From Rossellomorea sp. SC111 (GTDB taxonomy: Bacteria; Bacillota; Bacilli; Bacillales; Bacillaceae_B), in NCBI RefSeq assembly GCF_024733565.1, contig NZ_JANIOC010000017.1, forward strand, positions 27,818 through 91,817: a stretch of DNA of 64,000 nt, given 5' to 3'. The notes beneath the pieces were generated by a model. That model saw only the letters and a program-made list of their open reading frames with translations, was not told where the DNA came from and made no database searches. Shown here piece after piece: positions 44,414-52,224 of the stretch; the first letter of the stretch is position 1, and each line of letters starts with the position of its first letter. Made by a program: the position numbers and the translations under genes.

Positions 44414-46936
44414 TTACGTAGTAGTTTGAGGTTGTAAAGTAATGAATTGTTTTAAAGCCGTAATTCCGGTTGAGATGAATGAATATACATCTTCATCATC
44501 GGTCAGAAATTCGTTAACAAAATCTTCAAATTGAGTACAATCATTTTCTAATGCCTGTTTCACTTTAAGATCCAGAATATGTTCTTTTCCTTTATACTTA
44601 GATATTAATGAAAAGGCTAAAAGGTACGCAATGGGATCAGTGATGTGATCTCTATACCCAAAGACGAAAGAAGTATTTAATAAGGCATTCATATGAGTGT
44701 ATTCTTGATTGATATAAAAAATATTCTCAGGTGTTACCTTCTTATCTAGTTCCTGTTGTATGGTCAAATAATCCGACAAGGTGAGCCCATCTTTTTCCAT
44801 CACGAAGCCCATTAATGCATCTTCCAATTGGTAGATAGAGTATTGAGATAAAACAATTTTGTTAACCCTGTGAAGATAATGTGTGTGAACATCATGCCTC
44901 TCCTTATCAGGAACATCATCATTACACAGGATAGATTGTACACATTTTAATTCAAACAAATAAGCTAAAGCCTCATTTAGAATTTGTCGACTGTTTTCAA
45001 AGTAAGAGTGGCTATACATATTATTATAGTATGAGTGTCCTAATTCATGACATAAAATATAAAAATCTTCTAAGCTGCCTTTATAAGAGAGAATGATTTT
45101 GTTATCTTTTGTTTGAGGAAAATAGTAAGTCCTATTCACACCGTGATGATTGGGGTCTTCAATCACTTTAATATGGGCACCAGTAAACATTTTCTCTAGA
45201 TGTCTAATCATGAATGGGTTATTTAATTGCGATTTCAAACTGTTCATTATTAATTCTTTAGATGTCTCTATATCTTCTACGGCAGGATGAACACTATAGG
45301 GATTATCGTATAAGTAGTCTACTATGATCATTGATTCTTCAGAAGGGAACAAAGTCTTTCCAAATAACATACTCAACGAAGTTTGGTGATCTTCAATCAA
45401 TTCTTTAAATAGTTCTACTGTTTCATTTCCAACTCCTAATGTATCTTGATAATATTCATGAAGTGGGACCTTCACGTAATTCTTTTTAACCGTATTAAAA
45501 AAGTGCAATAATTTATTACCTTGTTTAACCAAAGCTTCATGACTCATTCGTTGATATTCTACCCTTTTATTGTAATCCTCAACCGTGTTTAAGTTTAATA
45601 ATACCTCGTAAATATGAGAGTTCTTTAAGTCAGGGAGTCTTATGTTCTTAACCAATTCCAGGTATTCACTGTATAATTCTTCCGAATAGTAAACAGTGCT
45701 TTCTATTTTATCCCTATCCAACTTTTCAATTAAACCTAAAAATTCTTGATAGACCTCACTGAGATTATATTCTTCTAGAAGATTGAGATTTACCAATAAG
45801 TCGAACACTTGGTACATAGAAAGTATCTCTATCTCAAGATGCATTGGAATATCAGGAACTGCTTCTATCAAGTTAGAGATATAATCTAGTATGCTTCTTA
45901 TTTCCAGTTCTTCCAGTGGCATTAATTGACTTAGTTGAAGCATAAATTCATTATTTTCAACTCTAATGTAATTTAAATCTTCTAAACCAAAGCTTAAGTG
46001 GGAATTCGTTTTCTTTTTCAGTAGGTAATCAACCATTATTTTACTAATCAGTAAGGAAGCAGTTAAGCTTTGGATGACAGTTCCCCGATTCTCGCTGATA
46101 AAGTAGGGTGTAGCTTGTTGATAACTTGCATGCAAAATAGTTTTACCTTGGAGACTCGTTAGGTCATTCGCTATAGTGGAGTCATTGAAATATCCAAGGG
46201 AAATATATTTTGAGGAAAGACTGGCGGCATAGGAAGAGATATCTCTATGAAGATCTTCAGATGATTCATCGAAACACCCAAACAGAAATTGAAAAGGATC
46301 TAAATCCAGACTTTTGAGATCGTCGATATGACGAACCTTTCGATCAAATATTTGAATTTCACACTCTGGCTCGATCGACGCCATTTTCTCTTTAATAACC
46401 TGAACTTTTGATTTTTCTTCATCTTCGTAATCGAATAGAAATTGTGCCCGGATATTCTTTTTCTCTACTCGATCATAATCGATAATTGTGAGATGTTTAA
46501 TTCCTAATTTTGCAAGAGTAAGAACCAGCGTTGCTCCTACTGTACCCACCCCGATAATGACTATATGTAAGTTTGCAATCTTATTAAGTAATGCTTTGGA
46601 CTCAGTGGTCTGATCATATATATTGAAATAGTTGAAATTCCTATAGTCGGACAAATCTTGCTTGGATGAAAACATACTATTTTCATATAGAAATCCATTA
46701 TCCTTCAAGAATGTATGAAATTCCTGACTCTCTTCGTCTGTTATATTAAACTCTTTCTGCCACTGGTATCTTCTATTTAATTGCGATTCTTTGTTGTCTA
46801 ATCGATAGGATTCCAACAAAGACCATATTGCTTGAAAGTCTTCTACTTCCAAAACTTTTTCTTCCCCATCGTAATACACAATTTCATTTTTTTCTGGAAA
46901 ACCTCTGAAGTTTAAACTTTCTTTTAACTTTTTCAT
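44414..46936 (-). CDS. RRE-like / ThiF adenylating / M3-type metallopeptidase fusion protein
   Basis: An 840-residue cytosolic protein with three parts. Residues 1-90 look like a winged-helix peptide-binding (RRE/peptide clamp) domain: YYDGEEKVLEVEDFQAIWSLLES, ending FLKDNGFLYE. Residues 105-305 are an E1/ThiF/MccB-like adenylating domain: VIIGVGTVGATLVLTLAKLGI, TIIDYDRVEKKNIRAQFLF, KSKVQVIKEKM, and LFGCFDESSED; the usual CxxC zinc pairs are absent. Residues 480-840 look like an M3 oligoendopeptidase: ILCHELGHSYYNN (His630, His634) and ILNEALAYLFE (Glu655), the gluzincin ligands at the family spacing of 25, plus the M3-like tail TSFVFGYRDHITDPIAYLLAF. RBS TAGGAGG precedes the ATG. It follows a 23-residue peptide gene, so I infer a peptide-modifying and leader-removing enzyme. 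Confidence 0.9.
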   Translation of the reverse strand: MKKLKESLNFRGFPEKNEIVYYDGEEKVLEVEDFQAIWSLLESYRLDNKESQLNRRYQWQKEFNITDEESQEFHTFLKDNGFLYENSMFSSKQDLSDYRNFNYFNIYDQTTESKALLNKIANLHIVIIGVGTVGATLVLTLAKLGIKHLTIIDYDRVEKKNIRAQFLFDYEDEEKSKVQVIKEKMASIEPECEIQIFDRKVRHIDDLKSLDLDPFQFLFGCFDESSEDLHRDISSYAASLSSKYISLGYFNDSTIANDLTSLQGKTILHASYQQATPYFISENRGTVIQSLTASLLISKIMVDYLLKKKTNSHLSFGLEDLNYIRVENNEFMLQLSQLMPLEELEIRSILDYISNLIEAVPDIPMHLEIEILSMYQVFDLLVNLNLLEEYNLSEVYQEFLGLIEKLDRDKIESTVYYSEELYSEYLELVKNIRLPDLKNSHIYEVLLNLNTVEDYNKRVEYQRMSHEALVKQGNKLLHFFNTVKKNYVKVPLHEYYQDTLGVGNETVELFKELIEDHQTSLSMLFGKTLFPSEESMIIVDYLYDNPYSVHPAVEDIETSKELIMNSLKSQLNNPFMIRHLEKMFTGAHIKVIEDPNHHGVNRTYYFPQTKDNKIILSYKGSLEDFYILCHELGHSYYNNMYSHSYFENSRQILNEALAYLFELKCVQSILCNDDVPDKERHDVHTHYLHRVNKIVLSQYSIYQLEDALMGFVMEKDGLTLSDYLTIQQELDKKVTPENIFYINQEYTHMNALLNTSFVFGYRDHITDPIAYLLAFSLISKYKGKEHILDLKVKQALENDCTQFEDFVNEFLTDDEDVYSFISTGITALKQFITLQPQTTT

Positions 46937-46972
46937 TTATGCTGCCTCCTATCTTCTGAACCCATAATAAAA

Positions 46973-46994
46973 GAAGGTGAAAAAATTCACCTTC
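46973..46994 (-). terminator. Attenuator between the peptide gene and the ThiF/M3 gene
   Basis: A perfect 9-bp stem GAAGGTGAA / TTCACCTTC with a 4-nt loop is followed on the minus strand by TTTTATT. It lies in the 71-bp gap after the 23-codon gene. It should stop much transcription, giving abundant peptide message and little enzyme message, as known for mccA-mccB. Confidence 0.85.
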
Positions 46995-47007
46995 CTTCAA
47001 GTAAGTA

Positions 47008-47079
47008 TTAGCACTTGCTGTAACACATGCAAAGTACTTGATTTTGAACAGTGCGTTTGATTTTCACTTTAATCTTCAT
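47008..47079 (-). CDS. 23-residue cysteine-containing precursor peptide
   Basis: A short gene not usually annotated because of its size. RBS AAAGGGGCG lies 6-7 nt before an ATG at 47079, and a strong promoter lies upstream (47120-47148). The peptide has a basic, beta-like N-terminal half (MKIKVKIKR, then TVQNQ) and a hydrophobic/cysteine end VLCMCYSKC with three Cys; the last residue is Cys. It is followed by an attenuator and the ThiF/M3 enzyme. It is most likely the substrate of that enzyme, with the first half as leader. Microcin C-type precursors end in Asn, which this does not, so the chemistry would differ. Confidence 0.8.
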   Translation of the reverse strand: MKIKVKIKRTVQNQVLCMCYSKC

Positions 47080-47119
47080 AATATTCGCCCCTTTATGAAT
47101 TATTTGATCTTTCAGTAAT

Positions 47120-47148
47120 ATAATAACTTTTATTGGTATTTTTATCAA
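47120..47148 (-). promoter_or_regulatory. Strong sigma-A-type promoter of the peptide operon
   Basis: On the minus strand TTGATA (47143-47148) and TATTAT (47120-47125) are separated by exactly 17 bp. Transcription should start near 47113, giving a leader of about 34 nt before the peptide ATG. Confidence 0.8.
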
Positions 47149-47231
47149 AAATGTAAATATGTGTTAATTAGTCCGTGATGTGAAATTCAGACTATATTTT
47201 CATGATTTTTCACCATAATTCGCTATAAAAT

Positions 47232-47251
47232 ATTCTTTTAAGAATATTTTA
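47232..47251. promoter_or_regulatory. Palindromic site upstream of the peptide operon
   Basis: ATTCTTTTAAGAATATTTTA contains the perfect palindrome ATTCTTTTAAGAAT, lengthened by AAAATATTCTTTTAAGAATATTTT. The same sequence with one change lies before the MFS exporter at 43030. It is centred about 125 bp upstream of the predicted start site. Confidence 0.6.
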
Positions 47252-47270
47252 TAGGTATGAAGACATAGGG

Positions 47271-47326
47271 ACATGTAGAGTGGTGACGGTTCTAATTCTA
47301 CCGGCCCCTCTTTTCACTTTACATGT
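47271..47326. repeat. Imperfect hairpin repeat, GAGTGG...CTC family
   Basis: ACATGTAGAGTG and CACTTTACATGT pair at 11 of 12 positions around GTGACGGTTCTAATTCTACC-type spacer and CGGCCCCTC. The inner part resembles the hairpins at 60167-60197 and 61275-61307. The stretch from here to 47622 has no gene. Confidence 0.55.
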
Positions 47327-47622
47327 GCTATAGGGCGAGAATCTCAAACAGACTTGATTCTATCGCGATGGCTTTAAGATTCCTTCCCACTATAAAAGGG
47401 GAATTTTGGTGGTATTGTATAATCTCCCAAAAAACAATCCATAGAAAATAGAACGTACTTTTTCATATGTCTGTTGTATCATCGAATTTCTCACATTTAT
47501 ATACCCTTATTCTCATTACTAGAAATCAACCACCTCCATATTAATGTACAAAAATACAAAAGCACTTTTCAACCATCGCCCGCTCCCCCCATTGCAACCA
47601 ACCCTTATATACAATACAATTC

Positions 47623-47633
47623 ATTATATATAA
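47623..47633. promoter_or_regulatory. Operator-like palindrome before the GntR gene
   Basis: ATTATATATAA, 37 bp before the GntR start, matches the two sites at 48365-48395. It suggests autoregulation by this FadR-type protein. Confidence 0.55.
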
Positions 47634-47669
47634 CCTCATAAATCTAATTGCCACAAAGGACTGTGTGAA

Positions 47670-48308
47670 ATGTCAAAATATACAAATGGGAATACGCTTG
47701 TTTCCCTCAAAGATGAAGTGAAGGAAAAACTGACAGAGGATATTATTATGCTTAAGCTCAAGCCCGGAGACCGCATTGTCGAAACAGAAGTGGCCAAAAG
47801 GCTGGGGATTAGTCAGGTTCCGGTACGGGAGGCTCTCCGTGGTCTGGAGGAAGAAGGGCTCATCAAGACGATCAAGTATAGGGGTGCCTTTGTGACGGAT
47901 ATCAATCCCGTTGAAATGTATCATATGTTTTCGTTACGGGCGAAGATTGAGACCGATGCCATTGAAGTGATCCTCCCCCAGCTGACCAGAAGGCATTTCG
48001 GCGAGCTGTACGATATCGTGGACAAAATGAAGGTCGCCGAGAAGGACTATGCGGTTCAGTCGCAGCTGGATATGGAGTTTCACCGTACGATCATTGAGTG
48101 GTCCAATGTCGATGTGTTTTTACGCATTTGGGGAATGTTGACGAATCATATTCGACGATACATCACGTTGTTAAACCCAAAGGTGCGGATCCTTCCAGAG
48201 GAGGTTCATCAATATCATCAGGACCTGGTGGAAACGCTTGAGGAAAGAGATGTAGAGAAAGCGAAACTCGTTTTTAAAGAACATATTATGAAAATGGTTG
48301 AAAAATAG
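47670..48308 (+). CDS. GntR-family regulator (FadR/FCD type)
   Basis: A 212-residue regulator. The winged helix-turn-helix is KLKPGDRIVETEVAKRLGISQVPVREALRGLEEEGLIKTIKYRGAFV; the all-helical FCD effector domain follows (EMYHMFSLRAKIETDAIEVI, DMEFHRTIIEWSNVDVFLRIW, EVHQYHQDLVETLEERD with the metal-binding His residues). RBS AAAGGA precedes the ATG. It lies just upstream of a TRAP transporter and a KduD-like dehydrogenase and probably responds to a sugar acid. Confidence 0.92.
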   Translation: MSKYTNGNTLVSLKDEVKEKLTEDIIMLKLKPGDRIVETEVAKRLGISQVPVREALRGLEEEGLIKTIKYRGAFVTDINPVEMYHMFSLRAKIETDAIEVILPQLTRRHFGELYDIVDKMKVAEKDYAVQSQLDMEFHRTIIEWSNVDVFLRIWGMLTNHIRRYITLLNPKVRILPEEVHQYHQDLVETLEERDVEKAKLVFKEHIMKMVEK

Positions 48309-48318
48309 ATTCCACACG

Positions 48319-48349
48319 AAGACCCCTATCGATTTACGGTAGGGGTCTT
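48319..48349 (+). terminator. Hairpin after the GntR gene
   Basis: AAGACCCCTA / TAGGGGTCTT pair perfectly around 11 nt directly after the stop; the U-tract is missing, so termination strength is uncertain. Confidence 0.6.
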
Positions 48350-48364
48350 GACGTGCCCTGCAAG

Positions 48365-48395
48365 ATTATATATAATCACAAATATTATATATAAT
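48365..48395. promoter_or_regulatory. Double ATTATATATAAT operator before the TRAP operon
   Basis: Two identical 12-bp palindromes ATTATATATAAT at 48365-48376 and 48384-48395, 19 bp centre to centre. With the related site at 47623 they form a likely operator set for the adjacent GntR regulator. Confidence 0.7.
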
Positions 48396-48524
48396 ATTTA
48401 GTCTAAATTTTCACAAAGGGTTTGGGGATTTTTTTTGGAGTGTTTTGTTAGCGGTTACATTCTCTGTATGAAGAACGGTTCTTAACCTACTTCACACAGA
48501 ACCATTTACAAAGGGGGAAACAAA

Positions 48525-49535
48525 ATGAAAAAGAAGTTCAACGTTATTAGCCTACTGATTACAGCTGTCCTACTGATCGCATTAGCAGGTTGCGGAAAAA
48601 ATGCCGGTGGATCAGCATCCAAGAACGTGACGTTAAAGCTGGGTCACAATCAGCCAACCTCTTCTCCGTTCCATGCAGGGGCAGAAAAATTCGCGGAATT
48701 GGTTGCAGAAAAGTCAGATGGGAACGTAAAGGTTGATGTGTATCATGACAGTCAATTAGGGGATGAAGGGGAACTGGCTACAGGTACGAAAATGGGGACA
48801 GTGGATATCTCGCTTGTGGCAACTGGTAGTGTGACGCAGTATTATCCCCGCTATTCCATGTTTGATTTGCCGTTTCTCTTCAGGGATTACGATCATGTCG
48901 ATAAAGTCCTGCAGGGGGAAGTGGGAGAGCAGCTTGCCAGCGAAGCGGAAGAACAAGGCGGATTCAAAGTGATGAGCTACTGGGAGTCAGGGTTCAGACA
49001 TTACGTGAACAGTAAGCGTCCGTTGAAATCACCCCAGGACTTGGAAGGACTGAAAATCAGGACACCTGAATGGCCGGTGTTGACGTCCGCTACAGAAACA
49101 CTTGGTGCCAGTGCCGTACCGATGCCTTTCTCAGAGCTTTATATGGCGGCCCAGCATGGGGTTGTGGATGGCCAGGAAGGTCCAATATTCGCGATTAAAA
49201 GTTCAAAGATGTATGAAGTGCAGGATTACATGGTCTTAGACGGGCATACGTATACAGCCATGCTCCTGATCATGAATCCAGATAAATTTAATAGTCTATC
49301 AAAGGATGTCCAGGATGTGCTGATCGAGGCATCGAAGGAAGCCGGGGATTATGAGAGAAAGCTCATCCGTGATAATGAAAAGAAAGATATTCAGTACCTG
49401 AAAGAAGAAGGCGATTTAGAAATAGAAGAAAATCCGGATAAAGAAGCATGGAGAAAAGCCGTTCAACCTGTTTATGACAAGTACAGCGATGAATTTGGCA
49501 AGGACCTTATCCAGAAAATCATGGATACAAAGTAG
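48525..49535 (+). CDS. dctP: TRAP transporter substrate-binding protein DctP
   Basis: A 336-residue extracellular lipoprotein (lipobox ALAGC, Cys about residue 23). DctP-family features include VTLKLGHNQPTSSPFHAGAEKFAELV, DISLVATGSV, FDLPFLFRDYDHVDKVLQGEVG, GLKIRTPEWPVL with the substrate-binding Arg, and FSELYMAAQHGVVDGQEGP. It captures the substrate, probably a sugar acid, for DctQM. RBS AAAGGGGG precedes the ATG. Confidence 0.95.
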   Translation: MKKKFNVISLLITAVLLIALAGCGKNAGGSASKNVTLKLGHNQPTSSPFHAGAEKFAELVAEKSDGNVKVDVYHDSQLGDEGELATGTKMGTVDISLVATGSVTQYYPRYSMFDLPFLFRDYDHVDKVLQGEVGEQLASEAEEQGGFKVMSYWESGFRHYVNSKRPLKSPQDLEGLKIRTPEWPVLTSATETLGASAVPMPFSELYMAAQHGVVDGQEGPIFAIKSSKMYEVQDYMVLDGHTYTAMLLIMNPDKFNSLSKDVQDVLIEASKEAGDYERKLIRDNEKKDIQYLKEEGDLEIEENPDKEAWRKAVQPVYDKYSDEFGKDLIQKIMDTK

Positions 49536-49540
49536 TATAC

Positions 49541-49559
49541 GGGGGCTATCCAAGCCCCC
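49541..49559 (+). terminator. Intercistronic hairpin after dctP
   Basis: GGGGGCT / AGCCCCC with a 5-nt loop lies between dctP and dctQ, without a real U-tract. It may stabilise the dctP message and lower dctQM expression. Confidence 0.6.
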
Positions 49560-49586
49560 TTCATGAAAGAATCGGAGGTGGGACGT

Positions 49587-50060
49587 GTGAGAACATTGAA
49601 AACGATTGGTGAAGGATTGGAAAAGCTCGTGATGTACCTGGTTCTATTCCTTATGTTCGTCTTGGTTGCACTTGTCTTCATTCAGGTGGTCCTTCGCTAC
49701 GTCTTCTCGAGTGGGATGGTCTGGGTAGAAGAGCTGGATCGATATCTTTTTGTTTGGTTAATGTTTTTAGGAATTGCCATGGGCGTGTATAAACAACGAC
49801 ATATCGCGATTACGGCGGTTGTTGATCGATTGAAAGGGCTGACGAAAGGCATTCAGCTTCTCGTACATATCATTACGGGATCTTTTTTTGCCGTGTTGTG
49901 TTGGCAGGGGATTCAATTTGTAGAAATAAATATGACGGGCACGGCTGCCGTCCTTCCTATTAATCTCGGAATCATTTATTCAATCATACCCGTGTCAGGC
50001 TTCATTGCGCTGATCTTTGTGCTCGTATTAATCGCCTCATTCAAGGAGGAGAAACGATGA
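49587..50060 (+). CDS. dctQ: TRAP transporter small permease DctQ
   Basis: A 157-residue membrane protein with four segments (VMYLVLFLMFVLVALVFIQVVLRYVF, the family's FVWLMFLGIAMGVYKQRHIAI, and two further segments). The GTG at 49587 has GGAGGTG 6 nt before it, so the ATG at 49563 inside that spacing is not used. It overlaps dctM by 4 bp (ATGA). Confidence 0.93.
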   Translation: MRTLKTIGEGLEKLVMYLVLFLMFVLVALVFIQVVLRYVFSSGMVWVEELDRYLFVWLMFLGIAMGVYKQRHIAITAVVDRLKGLTKGIQLLVHIITGSFFAVLCWQGIQFVEINMTGTAAVLPINLGIIYSIIPVSGFIALIFVLVLIASFKEEKR

Positions 50061-51337
50061 TATTATTACTATTTATAGCCTTTTTTGTCCTATTGATCCT
50101 TGGAGTGCCAGTGGGAATTTCGTTAGGCGTTGCCTCGATCATCACCATTCTGTGGGAAGGCGTGGTCCCGCTATTACTGATCCCGCAAAAAATGTTCGTG
50201 TCCATGAATAGCTTTACGCTACTCGCCATCCCCTTCTTCATGCTGACGGGTGTGATCATGGATAAAAGCGGATTAACGCAAAGACTCGTGAACTTTGCCG
50301 ACTCCATCATTGGATGGACGAAAGGCGGCATGAGTTATGTGAGCGTCACGTCCGGGATGATGATGGGAGGAATTTCAGGTTCCGCCCCTGCCGATACAGC
50401 GGCACTCAGCAGTGTCATGACACCAAGTATGGTGAAACTCGGCTATCCGGCACGTTTTGCCGCCGCCCTGCAGGCAGCATCGGGATCGATCGGTATCATC
50501 ATTCCTCCGAGTATTCCGATGGTCGTGTTAGGCGGGATTGCCAGTATTTCCGTCGGGAAGCTCTTTTTAGGAGGAATCATCCCCGGCATACTCATTGGGA
50601 TACTCTTTATGGTGGCGGCGCGGATTTTTTGCAGCAGAAACAACTATGGTGTATCCAAGTCCAACTCGTTTTCATTCAGCTATTTCATCGACAGTTTCAA
50701 AAAAGCGATATTGCCCTTATTTGCACCGGTCATTATCGTCGGCGGGATTCTAACTGGCGCATTTACACCGACAGAGTCCAGTGTCATCGCCGTCGTCTAT
50801 ACGCTAATCCTGGGATTGTTCGTCTATAAAAGTATACAATTCAGAGACCTGTCATCGATTTTCATGGAAGCCGTCATCAGTTCAGGGAATGTGTTGTTAA
50901 TCATTGCGGCCTCCTCCCTGTTCAGCTGGATCCTTGTGAGTCACAACTTCCCGCAAATTCTGAGCAGTCTCATCACAAGCGTATCCGACAGCCCATTCTT
51001 CATCATACTCGTCATTAACCTGATCTTTATCGTTGGCGGCATGTTCATTGAAGGGCTTGCGCTGTTGATTATGTTTGTGCCGATCTTATTGCCGATTGCG
51101 ATGGGTACGGGAATGGATCCGATCGTATTTGGGGTGATGGTCGTAATTAATATTGCGATTGGAACACTGACTCCTCCGGTAGGTGTCTGCCTGTTTGTGG
51201 CATGCTCTGCCGCCGGTGTTAAGCTTGATCATGCGATGAAGAGCGCGATACCATTTGTTCTTGTGCTTTGTTTTGCACTTGTTTTGATTGTGGTGTTTCC
51301 GGAGATTGTTACGTTTATTCCTAGTTTAGTTGAATGA
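50057..51337 (+). CDS. dctM: TRAP transporter large permease DctM
   Basis: A 426-residue sodium-driven permease with about 12 membrane segments. Family motifs: FFVLLILGVPVGISLGVASI, FTLLAIPFFMLTGVIMDKSGL, GGISGSAPADTAALSSVMTPSM, SGSIGIIIPPSIPMVVLGGIA and IGTLTPPVGVCLFVACSAAG. Start overlaps the dctQ stop. Confidence 0.95.
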   Translation: MILLLFIAFFVLLILGVPVGISLGVASIITILWEGVVPLLLIPQKMFVSMNSFTLLAIPFFMLTGVIMDKSGLTQRLVNFADSIIGWTKGGMSYVSVTSGMMMGGISGSAPADTAALSSVMTPSMVKLGYPARFAAALQAASGSIGIIIPPSIPMVVLGGIASISVGKLFLGGIIPGILIGILFMVAARIFCSRNNYGVSKSNSFSFSYFIDSFKKAILPLFAPVIIVGGILTGAFTPTESSVIAVVYTLILGLFVYKSIQFRDLSSIFMEAVISSGNVLLIIAASSLFSWILVSHNFPQILSSLITSVSDSPFFIILVINLIFIVGGMFIEGLALLIMFVPILLPIAMGTGMDPIVFGVMVVINIAIGTLTPPVGVCLFVACSAAGVKLDHAMKSAIPFVLVLCFALVLIVVFPEIVTFIPSLVE

Positions 51338-51368
51338 TAAGATAAATTGCAGAAGGAGAGAGGTACAT

Positions 51369-52130
51369 ATGACAACCAACTTATTTAACCTAACCGGCAA
51401 GGTAGCTGCCATCACAGGAGCAACACGAGGTATCGGACGGTCCATGGCAATCGCCCTGGCAGAAGCAGGAGCGGATATTGCTTTACTTCAAAGGAATCCG
51501 GAACAGACGGATGTGAAGGAAGAGATTGAACAGCTTGGTCGAAAGTGCTCGATTATTCCATGCGATCTTGAAAAGATAGAAGAAGTAAAATCCGCTATTC
51601 CCGGTGTGATTTCTACATTTGAGAAGATTGATATTCTAGTAAACAACGCCGGCATTCAACGCCGCTCGCCATCCGTGGATTTCCCTGAATCCGATTGGGA
51701 TGACGTGCTGAATATCAATTTGAAAGTGGTCTGGCTATTATGTCAGGAGGCAGGACGACACATGGTGGCGCAAGGAGGAGGCAAAATCATTAACACCGCT
51801 TCCCTTCTATCATTCCAAGGAGGATTGACCGTCCCAGCGTATGCAGCAGCCAAAGGCGGAGTCGCCCAGCTCACAAAAGCTCTCTCGAATGAATGGGCGA
51901 AAGAGGGTGTCAATGTCAATGCGATTGTTCCGGGCTATATCGCTACAGACATGAATACCGCCTTAATCGACGATCCCATCAGAAGTAAACAAATTCTTGA
52001 TAGGATTCCAGCCGACCGATGGGGAGAGCCGGATGATTTCAAGGGGACCGTTGTTTATTTAGCTTCGGGAGCTTCGAAGTATGTACATGGGCATTTGTTG
52101 GCTGTTGATGGGGGATGGCTTGGTAGATAG
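51369..52130 (+). CDS. kduD: KduD-like short-chain dehydrogenase
   Basis: A 253-residue SDR oxidoreductase. NAD-binding GATRGIGRSMAIALAEAGADIAL, LVNNAGIQRR, catalytic Ser in INTASLLSFQGG, and YAAAKGGVAQLTKALS with the Tyr-Lys pair; the C-terminus HLLAVDGGWLGR is typical of KduD/2-deoxy-D-gluconate 3-dehydrogenase. RBS GGAGAGAGGTA fixes the ATG at 51369. It would reduce a deketo-uronate to 2-keto-3-deoxygluconate; kduI, kdgK and kdgA genes are not in the window. It lies last in the TRAP operon. Confidence 0.88.
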   Translation: MTTNLFNLTGKVAAITGATRGIGRSMAIALAEAGADIALLQRNPEQTDVKEEIEQLGRKCSIIPCDLEKIEEVKSAIPGVISTFEKIDILVNNAGIQRRSPSVDFPESDWDDVLNINLKVVWLLCQEAGRHMVAQGGGKIINTASLLSFQGGLTVPAYAAAKGGVAQLTKALSNEWAKEGVNVNAIVPGYIATDMNTALIDDPIRSKQILDRIPADRWGEPDDFKGTVVYLASGASKYVHGHLLAVDGGWLGR

Positions 52131-52150
52131 GTTAAATAATTCTGTTCCAA

Positions 52151-52175
52151 GGGGGAAGTGAGACTCACTTCCCCC
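52151..52175. terminator. Hairpin after kduD
   Basis: A perfect 11-bp stem GGGGGAAGTGA / TCACTTCCCCC with a 3-nt loop. There is no T-run, but it is the only structure between the convergent genes. A dispersed motif (ACCGTCCCCTTGC) follows at 52198. Confidence 0.65.
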
Positions 52176-52224
52176 TCACCTATACAGGAAGCACTAGAAC
52201 CGTCCCCTTGCTCCCAATTCCCCC

